From Lycium barbarum (taxonomy: Eukaryota > Streptophyta > Magnoliopsida > Solanales > Solanaceae), in contig NC_083342.1 of assembly GCF_019175385.1 (NCBI RefSeq), forward strand, positions 120,094,376-120,158,375: a DNA stretch of 64,000 nucleotides, read 5' to 3'. Position 1 is the first letter of the stretch. Each line of letters opens with the position of its first letter. Below the pieces are notes generated by a model. That model was not told the origin of the DNA, did no database searches, and saw nothing but the letters and a program-made list of their open reading frames with translations. Shown piece by piece: positions 12,521-23,979 of this stretch. A program made the position numbers and the translations under genes.

Positions 12521-13007
12521 CCAATTGCTGCTCTTCTTCTATTAAAACATCTTGGGGAGTAGGCCTAGGATAATAAATCATCCTTTGATATGGCTTAACA
12601 GCATAATACTCATATATTTTATTTATATCTGCTGCTATTTTGGTCTTATAATCATCATCCTCAGCTATTAAAGGACTGATATGGAAATTTTTAAATTTCT
12701 CATCAAGCATTTGAGTTAATTCCGAAAAAGGTTTTAATTTAAAATCCTCTATTTCAGGTGGAGGTTGTAGACCTGGAGTAGCAACAACTTCCTGCTTTTT
12801 CCCTTTATTAAGGGTGGAACTTTGTAATGTCTCTATTTGAGAAAATAGTTTATCAATTCTATCACTTAGTGAAAGAATCTGTTCACCCAAGATAGCTATG
12901 TAAATATTAGCATAATTTTGTTGCTTAAGCGTATTATTAAGATGCTTAACAGTTACTTGTAAAGTATCATTTTCAAATAATTTTGAAAATGCTACAAAAT
13001 GAAGAGT
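12521..13007 (-). pseudogene. Endogenous pararetrovirus fragment, inverted copy
   Basis: The minus strand encodes about 160 residues highly similar to plus-strand 13511-13997 (both contain KPYQRMIYYPRPTP and HLNN.LKQQNYANIYI). It is therefore an inverted second copy of the region upstream of the viral coat protein, meeting the plus copy head to head at about 13000. The two copies differ at roughly one residue in eight, so they come from different viral genomes or are old. This copy lacks the stop seen in the plus copy just after PRPTP. The function of this viral segment is not recognised. The fragment cannot produce a complete viral product. Confidence 0.75.
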
Positions 13008-13997
13008 CTTATATTTCACCAGTTGATTATATTGTTAAATCTCCATCTAGAGCTTCTACTTCTCAGATTAGAGAAACTGATACTAATAGAGTCAGCAGTC
13101 TTAAGATTGACCAAGATAATATTGTTACTAGTATTCCAGACATAGAATTGACTGCGTTTGAAATGGAATTTAAAGATATTTAATGGATCAAGATCAAAAA
13201 ATTGATTTTAGTCGGGGGTCACCCTTAAGACTGAAAATTAGCAATGAATTTTATACGCCCAAACGGGAGCCATTTAGAGAATGGTTTTTTGCAAGCTTTA
13301 CTAATATTGAAACAACAAGTTTTCAAAATGAATTTTATAAAGATCTTTCTCGGATTAACCAAATTATATTTTTTGTTCCTTGGTTTATACACAAATGGGT
13401 AAACAATTATATCTTTGTTTTAGGGCGCAAGTACGAACTAACTAATGGAGAAGTGGTTAGTGCGGTATTTCCTCCACAACAATCTTTTCAAATTAGTAAA
13501 GATGATAAGGTTCTTCATTTTGCAGCATTTTCAAAATTATTTGAAAATGATACTTTACAAGTAACTGTTAAGCATCTTAATAATATGCTTAAACAACAAA
13601 ACTATGCTAATATTTACATAACTATCTTGGGTGAACAGATTCTTTCACCAAATGATAGAATTGATAAACTATTTTCTCATATAAAGACATTACAAAGTTC
13701 CACCCTTAATAAAGGGAAAAAGCAGGAAGTTGTTGCTACTCCAAATATACAGCCTCCACTTGAAATAAAGGATTTTAAATTAAAACCCTTTTCAGAATTA
13801 GCTCAAATGCTTGATGAGAAATTTAAAGATTTCCATATCAGTCATTTAATAGCTGAGGATGATGATTATAAGGCCAAAATAGCAGCAGATATAAATAAAA
13901 TAGATGAGTATTGTGCTGTTAAGCCATATCAAAGGATGATTTATTATCCTAGGCCTACTCCCTAAGATGTCTTAATAGAAGAAGAGCAACAAATTAA
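12998..13997 (+). pseudogene. Endogenous pararetrovirus, 5' polyprotein region
   Basis: Two adjoining reading frames (to 13183, then 13183-13965) belong to the 5' part of a caulimovirid-like polyprotein. The first contains SPVDYIVKSP and ends in TAA overlapping the next ATG. The second holds PFREWFFASFTNIETTSFQ and a helical HLNN..KQQNYANIYI segment, then YYPRPTP and a stop at 13963-13965. Position upstream of the coat protein suggests the movement-protein/virion region, but no motif proves it. The interpretation as viral rests on the coat protein, protease, RT and RNase H that follow in the order usual for Caulimoviridae. Confidence 0.65.
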
Positions 13998-14083
13998 TAA
14001 TACAAGCTATAGTGGAAAAGAAAAACTACAAATGAAACATAGATGGTTACAGTGAAAGGCAAATCTATTGTACAATACATAGA

Positions 14084-15374
14084 ATGTTGATGTATAGTAC
14101 AATTAGCAAAGTTAATAAAAATAGTGAGCGTACTATCGCAGACATGATTATAGCAGGTTTCACTGGCCAATTAAAAGGTTGGTGGGACAATTGTCTTACC
14201 CTAGATCAGCTGGGAAGTATTCTTAATGTTGTCAAAAGAGAACCAGGAGAAAACCAAGAAATAGTCTTAGTTTCGACTGTTGTTTATACCTTAGTTCTTA
14301 ATATTATTGAGCATTTTTCAGGACGATGGTCAGATAATACGAGACCATTAGGACATTACTCCAAAATCTGAAATGTCATTCAGATGGTATAAGGATATAT
14401 TCCTTTGTCGGGTTATGGAATTACCCAAATGCAATGATAACCATTGGAAGTCCAAATTTATAGATGGATTACCAGCCTTTTTTGCAGAGAGAGTAAGGAA
14501 AGCTCTTAGGAAAGCGGAAACAAGTATAAATTATAGCAATTATACTTATGGAAGCCTCATAGGCACATGTATGCAAGAAGGTTTGGCTTTATGTAATGAG
14601 ATTAAGCTAAACCAGCAAATTAAAAAACATGGTCTTACAGAAAGACAACAATTAGAAGAATTTTGTGGACAATTTGGATTAGAAATGCCACAAACAAAAA
14701 AGCTTTATAGGCACAAAAAGAAAAAAGATTTCCAAACTTGGAAGGGAAAAAGATTGAAAAAGAAATCCAAGCGGAAAAAAGAATTCAAACAAAGAAAGGA
14801 TTTTATTAAGTCAAAAAATCCTAAGGTCTGTTATAAATGTGGCCGAGTTGGTTATTTTTATAAAGATTGCAAAGTCAATGAAAAAATTAAGAACCTTGAT
14901 ATTGATAATTACCTGAAGGAATCATTATACAAGATCTTGTTGAATTCGAAACCAGAAAATTCAGGTTTTGAGTCAGATGAATCAAGCAATTCTTCATCAG
15001 AAGAAGATACTAGAGTCCTTGACAATGAAAGTTATATTTCAACCAGTTCAGATGATGAATGTCTTCCTTGTCAAATAGGACAACCTTGTACTAGTAGGGG
15101 AAAAGAAGATGATGAATTTTATAATCTCTTTTCACAATTTCAGAAAACTAGTATTAATGTCTTGGATGGTAATAACCTCATGGATCTATTAAAAATTGTT
15201 AAAGATGCAGAGCTTGGGTCCCAAATCATTGATATACTTGACGAAGCACCTAAGGAACAAGAAATCCAACCTGGTACCCAAATAAGAGAATCAACAGGTT
15301 CATACACCATGGCAGAAATTAAAAGACTTCTAAAGGAAAGGAGAAATATCATATTTGCTCCTACTACAATCTAA
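14084..15374 (+). pseudogene. Pararetroviral coat protein (Gag-like), frameshifted
   Basis: Two frames (14084-14371 and 14373-15374) together resemble a caulimovirid capsid protein. The core includes GFTGQLKGWWDN and KFIDGLPAFFAERVRKAL, followed by a Lys/Arg-rich nucleic-acid-binding stretch (KKKKDFQTWKGKRLKKKSKR). A CCHC zinc knuckle at about 14830-14870 reads CYKCGRVGYFYKDC: the canonical His is Tyr, so the knuckle is damaged. An acidic tail follows. A frameshift near 14370 separates the halves. The capsid protein packages viral RNA/DNA; this copy is defective. Confidence 0.75.
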
Positions 15375-15587
15375 GATTTGGAAAAAGAGATTGCTAATCT
15401 CAAACAAGAAATCTCTAGTCTCAGACATCATAATAGAATCCTAGATGAAAGTATTTATAAGATTGAGGACAAAAGAAAGCACATCATACAACCTCCAATA
15501 CATCACACCATGGTACAAACAGCCGTGGAAAGAGAAACTTCTGAAGCAACTCAAGGAGGAAATTTCCTCACAACTATGGAAATAATT
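15375..15587 (+). pseudogene. Pararetroviral polyprotein linker (coiled coil)
   Basis: Frame continuing from the coat-protein region with a heptad-like helical segment (LEKEIANLKQEISSLRHHN). An in-frame TAA at 15372-15374 separates it from the preceding frame. The frame is cut at 15587 by solo LTR B; the viral sequence resumes at 18693, upstream of the protease. Confidence 0.55.
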
Positions 15588-18500
15588 TGTTATATCCCGT
15601 ATTTTTGCATATTCGGGAAATTCGAAATAATGTTGACTTGTAAGAAATAAGGCAAAAAATTTGATCTTTATTTAAAATATGTGTGTTGTCCATGAAATGT
15701 TGATGTGGAAATATCGAGGAAGGCTAAGGGCAAAAATTGGAATTTTGAAAATTAGTTTCGGAAATTACAAAATAAGACCTATATTCAATTGGACTCAAAA
15801 AAAAAAAAAAAAAAACAAGAGGCCCAATTCAAGGGGGTGGCCGGCCAACCAACTACATGGCCCAAGTCCACAATTAAATGAAATCCATGTATTATAAAGC
15901 AAAGAGGGGACCATTTATTCTTCATCTTACTAGAACATTCAAGATCAACAAAAAAAAAAAAAAAAAAGAGCAAGTGAGAGGAAGGGCATTCGGCCCTAAG
16001 AGAAAGAAAGGAAGAAAAATTGTGGAGCTCAAATCTTTGGTTCAAACTCATCTCTTTTGAATTCCTATTAAGTTGGAAACCCTCTTCAATGTGATACAAA
16101 TTTGGAGGCAAGAAAGTACTTTTTTTATCAAGTGGAAATTCTTGAAAAAGGTAAGAATTCTACTCTTTTTATCTTGGAAGAATTTTATATATATATTGTA
16201 GTATATGGAAGTGAATGTAAAGTATGAGAATTTTGTGTTATGGGTATGTGGGTGTGTGGCCGAAAATGGGTAAGTGGAGAGGAATGATCAAAATTTTATT
16301 TATTATGTTAATTGTGTTGTAATGGCCTTTTAATGCAAATGGAAGAATTCTAGTTCTAGTTGGCATGAAAAATTTGTTGTTAAGTTATTGTCGGAAAGTA
16401 TATGATGTTATTATAAATTATGTAATTATGGAAATGGAATTGTTAAAGTGTAAATTGTGGTTGTTGTTGATGAAATGGGAAGATGAAAAATGTGTTGTGA
16501 ATGTTGTGTCGAAGGTTGGAGATTTCGGATGAATTCTAGTCTTGGTGGATTTTTTTTTATATATTTTGTAAAATGGTATGAAATGCTTTGAATTGCACTT
16601 GAATGGTCTTGAATTGGTAATGAACGTGTAAGTGTCGATATTGGCTTGAAAAATCCGTAGTTGAATGGAATGTCGGTGAATTATGTTGAAAGGAAGGTTA
16701 CTAGTGTTGGAATGCATTGTAAATTGGTTTTTGATGTTATTGGTATGGTTGTTGATGAATTTGGCCGAGTTTAATTCTCGGGGATGTTGAATTTACAGGG
16801 GAAATGCTGTCGAAATTTCGGTAGACAAATACTAATTAGAATTAAAATTCTAAGTACTTGTAGCTAATATTTGGTAATTGATAATATTATTGTAGATCTT
16901 GGAGAACCCGAGACTTGAGTCGGGATTTATCTAGTGAGTGATCGGGATTTGTTAGCGAGCAATTGAGGTATGTAAAGCCTATCGTTCCTTCTTTTTGGGA
17001 GAAACAAAATGTATATGTATGCTTATAAAGGAAATCCTATTCTTAGAGCCACTAGGTTGGCTAACATTTTTGACCTCCATAAGCTATTCCACATGGCGGG
17101 ATACATATTCTATGATATTCAAAGATTCTATTTGTTATGTTCCGAATGTTGTTCGAAAGAAAAACGAGAAGACTAAAGCCCTTGATGAATATTTCGATAT
17201 GAAAATATGGCCTTAAAGTCCCCATTTGATTTGATCCATAATGTTATCCGCAAGGTTCCTAGTATGAATATGTGATCCACAATGATGTCCGAAAAATATT
17301 TGATATGGCTAAAGTTTTGGATACATATATTTTGATACGTACATATGATCTTAAAGACTCTATTTGATTTGCTCCATAGTAATTGTTGAAAGTTCTCCTA
17401 ATATGAATGTCACTTGAATTTCTGAAAAGCGCTTCTGAAATGCTTTTAGAAATTTCTGTACTTCAAAAGTTTGTAACTTTCGTATATTAACTCCGTTTGA
17501 AGTACTCTATAATGTTATTTGAAAGCCCCCTTAAAATGAATGATACTTAATTTTCAAGAAAATGATCTATGAAGTGTTTTTCAAAAGCTTTGTAATTTAA
17601 AGGCTCACAACCTTTTTATAATAATTCCGATGGACTCTATACTTACTTTGAGCCTTCTACTATCAGTATATATATTTATTTGTCGAGTCTTGGAATTTAA
17701 TTATGTATATGCATATGGTTTCCGCACTACTCTGCTCGTGCCTACTACTATGATATCGTTCGCCGAATCCCGGGCCGGCTTTGTGATCGTGCGCATTATG
17801 TTACATTCGGCAGTATGATGTGTTACGGTTCCCGAGACCTTGCCATAGGGCTGGGTACCGCTTATATATGGCGTTATGATGTGATATGGCAGATGATATG
17901 TTCTGATGTTTGATATGATATGTTCGGGGACTGTACGGAGATTTGAAACCTTCTGGAGTATGATGTGTTGTGGCGACCACGTTCCTGAGCCCTATGCATG
18001 ATTTTTATTTGCATTATATATATATTCAGCACAGGTTTTGACATACTAATTCTGTATCCATTTTCTGTACTCCTCACTCCAGTTATGATTTGGATTTCTG
18101 TATTTCACGCTTTACATACTCAGTACATATTTCGTACTGACCCCCTTTCTTCGGGGGCTGCGTTTCATGCCCGCAGGTACATAAGTTTGTTTTGGTGATC
18201 CTCCGGTATAGGATACATATTCCGCCACTTGGAGTCCTCCTTTTGATCCGGAGCTCATATTTTGGTACATATCTTCTGTTATACACATTCAGTATATATG
18301 ACTATTTGGGTACGGCGGGGCCCTGTCCCGTCATATGTTTCTGTTATGTTTTGTAGAGGCCTGTAGTCATATATGTGGGTCATGGGTCATGTTTGTTCGT
18401 TTGTGATTATGATGTGCGTCTTAATGCGGCCCCGTTTACTATTATGGCCAAAACGTCCCATTTGTCTGTATATGTGTATATATATGGCGATGGTATTCCG

Positions 18501-18687
18501 CCAATCTATTGGATTTGGATATGATGTTTCTGTACGGGCGACCGCTTAAGATGATATTTGTTTTCAGTATTTGCCTAAAATTACGTATGTTAAGTTCGAA
18601 TGATTTTGATATGTCGATCTGGTACGTAAGTCTGTTTGGGTGTCCAAATAGGGCACCAGTCGCAGCCCACGGGGCTGGGTCGTGACA
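15588..18687. mobile_element. Solo LTR, 3100 bp (copy B), inside the pararetrovirus
   Basis: Starts TGTTATATCCCGTATTTT and ends CTGGGTCGTGACA, flanked by the 5-bp duplication TAATT at 15583-15587 and 18688-18692. Same family as copy A: shared start, the GGCCGA(G)TT(T/A)(A/G)ATTCTCGGGGATG block (about 16762-16788 versus 9728-9750), the TATTCTTAGAGCCACTAGG block (17038 versus 10003), and the CAGTACATATTTCGTACTGA/TTCGGGGGCTGCG block (18119-18165). No internal retroviral domain remains. Its insertion post-dates that of the virus. Confidence 0.85.
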
Positions 18688-18692
18688 TAATT

Positions 18693-19320
18693 ACTTCCCA
18701 AATTTTTTTCATAAAGGTTACTCTTTTAATTGATTACAATTTCAAAAAGGAATTTACTACTCTTGTTGATAGTGGAGCTGATTTAAATTGTATTTAAGAA
18801 GGATTAATCCCTTCAAAATATTTTTATAAAACTACTCATAGTTTAAGATCTGGTAATGGGTAGAAAATGGGTATTACTTTTAAATTACCAAAAGCCTATA
18901 TTTGTCAAGATGGAGTTTGTATACCACAAAGTTTTGTCTTAGTAAAAGATATTTCAAATGAAATTATTTTGGGAACCCCTTTTTTTCAAAAAATATTTCC
19001 TATCCAAAAATGGATACTAAAGGTATTATAGGAACCTTTGAGGGAAAACCTATAGAATTTCAATTTATAACTGAACCATTTTCCAGAATTATAAATGAGA
19101 TAAAAGACAGGTAACAAGAAATCTATAACCTTAATGTTGAAGAAATTTTGCAAAATCCTAAATTGCAGCAAAAAATAGATTTGTTAAAAAACCAATTTTC
19201 CTTACAAATTTGTAATGATCATCCTAATGCTTTAGGGAAAGGAAAAAGCATATTGTTTCTCTTCCATATGAAGAAACCTTTTATGAGGAAAATATTCCTA
19301 CTAAAGCAAGACCATGTCAA
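18693..19320 (+). pseudogene. Pararetroviral aspartic protease, with stops
   Basis: The frame contains the aspartic protease signature LVDSGADLNCI (near 18760-18795), and a downstream EIILGTPFF motif (about 18960) matches the second conserved loop of retroviral-type proteases. In-frame stops occur directly after LNCI (about 18795), at about 18861 and near 19111. In Caulimoviridae this protease releases capsid and RT from the polyprotein. The catalytic triplet DSG is intact but the frame is not. Confidence 0.75.
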
Positions 19321-20586
19321 ATGAATTCTGACTATTTAGAATTATGTAAAAATGAGATTTCTTCTTTATTACATAAGGGTCTTATAAGATCTTCAAAATC
19401 TCCACGGTCATGTACAACTTTTTATGTTAATAAACATGTTGAACAGGAACGAGGAGTTCCTACGTTGGTTATTAATTATAAACCCTTTAATAAGGTTTTG
19501 AAATGGATTCGATATCCAATTCCTAATAAAAAGGATTTATTGGATCGACTCCACAATGCTATTATAATTTCAAAATTTGATTTAAAATCGGGATTTTGGG
19601 AAATTCAAATTGTCAAAGTAGATAAATATAAAACTGCTTTTAATGTCCCTATTGGGCAATTCGAATGGAATGTCATGCCATTTGGACTAAAAAATGCCCC
19701 TTCAGAATTTCAAAAAATCATGAATGATATTTTCATGCCTTATAGTAATTTTATCATTTTTTATATTGATGATATTTTAGTGTTTTCAAATACTCTAGAA
19801 ATGCATTTTAAACATCTTGATATATTCAAGAAAGTAATTATACAAAATGGATTGGTTATATCCAAACCAAAGATGTCTCTTTATCAAACCAAAGTTAGAT
19901 TTTTGGGTCATAATATTGAAAGAGGAAAAATTATTCCTATTAATAGAAGTATAGAATTTGCTTCTAAATTTCCTGATATTATTACTGATAAGACTCAACT
20001 TCAACGATTTCTTGAAAGTTTAAATTATATTTCGCCATTTTATAAAGACTTAGCAAAAGATACATCTATTTTATATGATAGATTAAAAAAGATTTCAAAA
20101 CTATAGACTGATGATCATACTCAAGCAATTCGCAGGATTAAGGAAAAAGTTCATAATCTTCCCTGTCTTACTTTAGCCAATCCTACTTGGCAAAAAATTA
20201 TTGAAACAGATGCCTCTGATATTGACTATGGAGGAATATTGAAACAGTATTCCCCAGAAGATAAACATGAGTATTTAGTACAATGTTATTCTGGTAAATG
20301 GAATAATAGCTAGAAAAACTATACTACTGTGGCTAAAGAAATCCTTGCCATAGCAAAATGTGTCTTTAAATTTCAAGGAGATTTATATAATCAAAAGTTT
20401 TTAATAAAAAGTGATTGCCAAACTGTAAAATTTATGTTTAATAAAGACTGCAAGCATGATGTTTCTAAACAAATGTTTGCAAGATGGCAAGCACTATTAG
20501 CTCCATTTGATTTTGAAATTCATTATAAGAAAGGGACAGATAATAGTCTCCCAGATTTTCTAACAAGGGAATATTTGAGTTCATAA
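19321..20586 (+). pseudogene. Pararetroviral reverse transcriptase-RNase H, with stops
   Basis: RT spans about 19330-20106: RT fingers KGLIRSSKSP, then VINYKPFNKVL, SKFDLKSGFWEIQI, the MPFGLKNAPSEFQ motif and the catalytic FYIDDILVFS box (about 19755-19785). A TAG at about 20104 ends the frame. The RNase H domain follows (TDASDIDYGGIL, then AKEILAIAKCVFKF, ending with HYKKGTDNSLPDFLTR), with another TAG at about 20311. There is no integrase downstream, which separates it from Ty3 elements and supports Caulimoviridae. Catalytic residues persist although the gene is broken. It would copy the viral pregenomic RNA into DNA in the cytoplasm. Confidence 0.85.
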
Positions 20587-20609
20587 CTCTTATTCATCTT
20601 ATTTGCAGG

Positions 20610-20927
20610 ATGAGGCCACAATTTAGCCCCAACTCTAATAGAGGACGGGGAGGAAGAGGAACAACATCAAAAGGAACAGGTCGTGGTACTGTTCTTGCTC
20701 AAATAGGCAACCAAAGGTTAATAGCCGCCAATATTGCAGCATCTTTCAGTAATACTAAGAAAGAAATCACATACCAACAATATTTGGATTTAATAAAATC
20801 CCAAAAATAAAAGCATAATATGCCTCCATCATACTCTACTGCCCTTGCAGATGATGATCACGAGGACACAGATTCATATGAACAAAATGATAGCCGAGAA
20901 TTAATAATTCTCATAGAAAATGATGAT
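20610..20927 (+). pseudogene. Pararetroviral downstream ORF, N-terminal part
   Basis: A 66-residue frame (20610-20810), rich in Gly/Arg (GRGGRGTTSKGTGRGT), is followed by a second short frame from 20822 with acidic residues. The second frame is cut at 20927 by an Athila-like LTR, and its continuation is found at 22325 and again at 31625. The role is unknown; the RGG-like stretch suggests nucleic-acid binding. Both follow RNase H, the place of late ORFs in several solanaceous pararetroviruses. Confidence 0.55.
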
Positions 20928-22324
20928 TGATACGCTCAAATTACACCTATTAATGGCGTAAAGCGGACGTTGTCAAATATAGTAACCCAAACAAGGTTGG
21001 GGTCGAATCCCACAGGGAATATGGAGAGAAAAGGGTACTAATTGTATGCGATACTAGTCTTTAAAGGCTTTAATCCTATTCCGAATATTTTGAAAAGAGA
21101 TTTGGTTTGTAATAGCTATTCTGAAGTGTTTGGAATTTGTTTAGATTTTGAGAACCAAAGTTGTGTCCCCGCATTGATTAGACGTTATGCTATGGGTGTC
21201 AATATGATATATTTCTAATGGGTCGAGGTTATGTATGCACTTAATCTCTTATACACTTTCTAATATTTTCCAATAGTTAGAAAGTATTTCTTTTCATGAT
21301 TTTCCCAAATGCAGAAAAGTTATAAATAAGGTTGATTAAATATGCCAAGTAGAACTCATCTTATTCCTAAGCGAGTTCATTAAACGAGGGTTAGCGCCCC
21401 GAGTCCTTGTTATATTATTTCAAATCACACCCTAGTTCATCTTTCTAAATAAACTAGGGTTTGTGCATGAACAAGTGTTTGCAACCACTTATAGAATAAT
21501 GAATACGAGAAATAATAAAACACATCACAACCCATTATATATATATATACAATGTTAGATACCCATTACATAGCACCCATCATTTGGGTCCACAACTTTG
21601 ATTAAAGAAACTATTCACACATTATGGTCTTAAAAGTAGTAAGTAATAAATGAGACATAAAACTTACAAAATGTAATAAAGATGATGGAAAATGGAATCT
21701 TATTGTCTTCACTAAGCTCCAAAAGGGGAGTATTCAATGCTCACCCACCAATGAGACTTTTTAAGTGGTTCCAATAAAATCTGCTTGCAAAGAAAAACCT
21801 ACAATGTTCTTTAAATAGGCTCCAAAAACGCACAGCAGAAACTGACAAAAGTGCCCCCGATAGCAAGATCGACGGACCGTTGATCGTTCGACGATCCATC
21901 TATTTCTCCGTCCTTTGTACCTTGAGCGATGTGTTCCATTCGACGGTGCCGTCGACCAGTTCGACGCTCCGTCGAGTATTCCGTCTTTTTCTCCTTTTGT
22001 TGAGAGATCCTGCTTGACGACACAAACGACGAACCGTCGATCAGTTCGACGCTTCGTCGATACCTCCGTCCTTTGTCGTCTTCAACTTTGTCATCACTGG
22101 AAAATCGAGCTTATCGACGCTTCAAAGGACGGTTCGTCGGTTGATCGACGGACCGTCGATTCTTCATTTCTGGCCAATTTTTCTTTCGTTCTTTGCTTTT
22201 TGCTTTTGGGTCATTGTTTTCCTAAAACACAACAAAACATATTAACGAGAACCAGACTTACTTGAAAACAACCAAAATTCATAGTAAAAAGGCGTCGAAT
22301 GTGCCACAAATCCGCGACATATCA
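20928..22324 (-). mobile_element. Athila-like LTR 1, structurally a solo LTR
   Basis: A 1397-bp LTR (TG...CA) beginning TGATACGCTCAAATTACACC and ending CGCGACATATCA. It is flanked on BOTH sides by ATGAT (20923-20927 and 22325-22329), so by itself it looks like a solo LTR in the virus. Its near-identical partner is LTR 2 (28615-31624). It is oriented like the minus-strand gag-pol at 23002-28496. The interior holds a cluster of CGACGG/CCGTCG palindromic motifs (21870-22165) and a short TA microsatellite (21536-21552). Confidence 0.85.
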
Positions 22325-22990
22325 ATGATCTCCAATGGAGAAATGAACCTTGGCAAATAATGCAAAGATATTTTGATCAAGCATCATATGCTACGATTAC
22401 TTATAAATATCGCATGAATTATGAGATGGTCCTTTCGTCTCTAGGATCAGCAGAATTTCAGTATTTTTATCCTGTTATTAGCAAAAAAGTTTATAACTTT
22501 TAAAAAATTATTATAAAAAATATTTTCTCTCCCAATGAATGGGGATTAAGTGCTTTAAAGGAAAAAGATTATACCCATCCTGAACAAAAAGTTCCAGTTA
22601 AATTTAACTACTTGATTATGTTGAAGCTTTTAATAAAGTCTTTTTATATGAAAATCCTAATAAAAAGCATTCCTGGTTTATCAAAGTTCGTGCCAATGTT
22701 TATAAACTAGGCATCCCTAATTGGTTTTGTCAGTGGTGGATTAATTATGGTCCAACCATAAAAATTTTACCCGAACCATTCAAAAGTTTATATACTGAAT
22801 GGGTTGAAGTCTCTCCAAAAATCATAGATTTGGAAACTAATAATATTTTCTTTGAAGGAATTGCTAATATGTATTTCTTCATTTAATTTTCTATCCCATG
22901 GATAATGACGTGGTCTGTGGAAGTGGGTAATACCCCGCACAATATACCTTGTCTTCACAGGATTTTTTATACAAAATTCTGGAAGAACTT
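22325..22990 (+). pseudogene. Pararetroviral downstream ORF segment, copy 1
   Basis: Encodes parts of a conserved viral protein (RYFDQASYATITYKYRMNYE near 22365-22425). It is about 98-99% identical to 31625-32290, with roughly nine substitutions in 665 bp. Copy 1 has extra stops (TAA near 22500, TAG near 22709, TAA near 22885). It stops abruptly at about 22990, where Ty3-derived filler begins. Both copies share the frame break near 31910-31930 (22610-22630 here), so that lesion preceded the duplication. Confidence 0.75.
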
Positions 22991-23170
22991 GGGTGACACA
23001 CTCACCAAAGTACAAAGTGGGCCGACCCTTTTACTTTGGTGAGTGTATCCCCTCGACCTCGGCCTTTTCTGGGATCACCACCCCGCTTGACTAGATTCTT
23101 TGGAGGCATACCTGAGAAAAGAACACACTTCATTGGTGACACACTCACCAAAGTAAAAGGGCCGGCCCAC
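22991..23170. repeat. Scrambled junction between viral and Ty3 DNA
   Basis: The word GGTGACACACTCACCAAAGT occurs at 22992-23011 and 23134-23153 in direct orientation. Its inverse (ACTTTGGTGAGTGT) lies at 23033-23046. Between them is about 85 bp (23050-23133) not recognised as Ty3 or viral. The C-terminal end of the integrase frame runs into this patchwork. The pattern is that of filler DNA copied during double-strand-break repair. Confidence 0.65.
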
Positions 23171-23979
23171 TTGGATTTCAACTTGCCCCGAAAGAGCTTC
23201 AACCTTGAATTGAACAGTAACACCGAATCACCCGGTTGAAAATCTCGCTTCAGAAGTTTGACATCATGATAGTGTTTCATCCTTTCTTTGTACAAACTTT
23301 CACTCTCATAGGCATGATACCGAAACTCATCCATTTCATTCATTTGAAACAACCGCAACTTGGTTGCTTCGTCCCAATTCATGTCCAATTTTTTTAATGC
23401 CCACAAAGCCTTGTGTTCAAGTTCAACAGGTAAATGACAAGCTTTACCGAACAACAACCGATAAGGAGAAGTACCAATGGGTGTCTTGAACGCTGTTCTA
23501 TAAGCCCAAAGAGCGTCATCAAGCTTAGATGACCAATCAGTTCGGTTTGCATTAACCGTCTTGGCTAAAATGCTCTTTATCTCCCGATTGGAGACATCGA
23601 CTTGTCCACTAGTTTGGGGGTGGTAAGGAGTTGCCACCCTGTGCTGTACTCCATATTTCTCTAAGAGATTAGCGAATTTCTTGTTGCAAAAGTGAGTGCC
23701 ACCATCACTAATGATTGCCCTCGGAGTGCCAAACCTTGTGAATATGTTTCTTTTGAGAAATTTGGTGACACGCTTGCCATCATTGTTGGGCAATGCTACA
23801 GCTTCAACCCACTTGGACACATAGTCAACCGCAACAAGGATGTATCGCATACCACGAGAACTCACAAATGGGCCCATAAAGTCGATGCCCCACACATCAA
23901 ATAGCTCAACCTCCATGACAAAATTCATTGGCATTTCATGCTTCCTCCCAAATTGACCCTTGGCGTTGACATTGGTCAC
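23002..23979 (-). pseudogene. Athila-like Ty3 integrase
   Basis: Integrase core of a Ty3/gypsy polyprotein with the catalytic [22 protein letters not shown], and the E in SNREIKSIL. The C-terminal domain [23 protein letters not shown] follows, ending in the scrambled junction after GPFTLV. It inserts the cDNA into the genome. The N-terminal HHCC finger is in the neighbouring frame (24000-24130); the two frames are offset by a frameshift at about 23936-23979. The true C-terminus and the 3' polypurine tract have been lost at the junction. Confidence 0.9.

Noticed and set aside
21915..22265. 116-codon frame repeated in both Athila LTRs (also 31215-31565)
   Set aside because: Lies wholly inside the LTR over palindromic repeats; the repetition follows from LTR identity.
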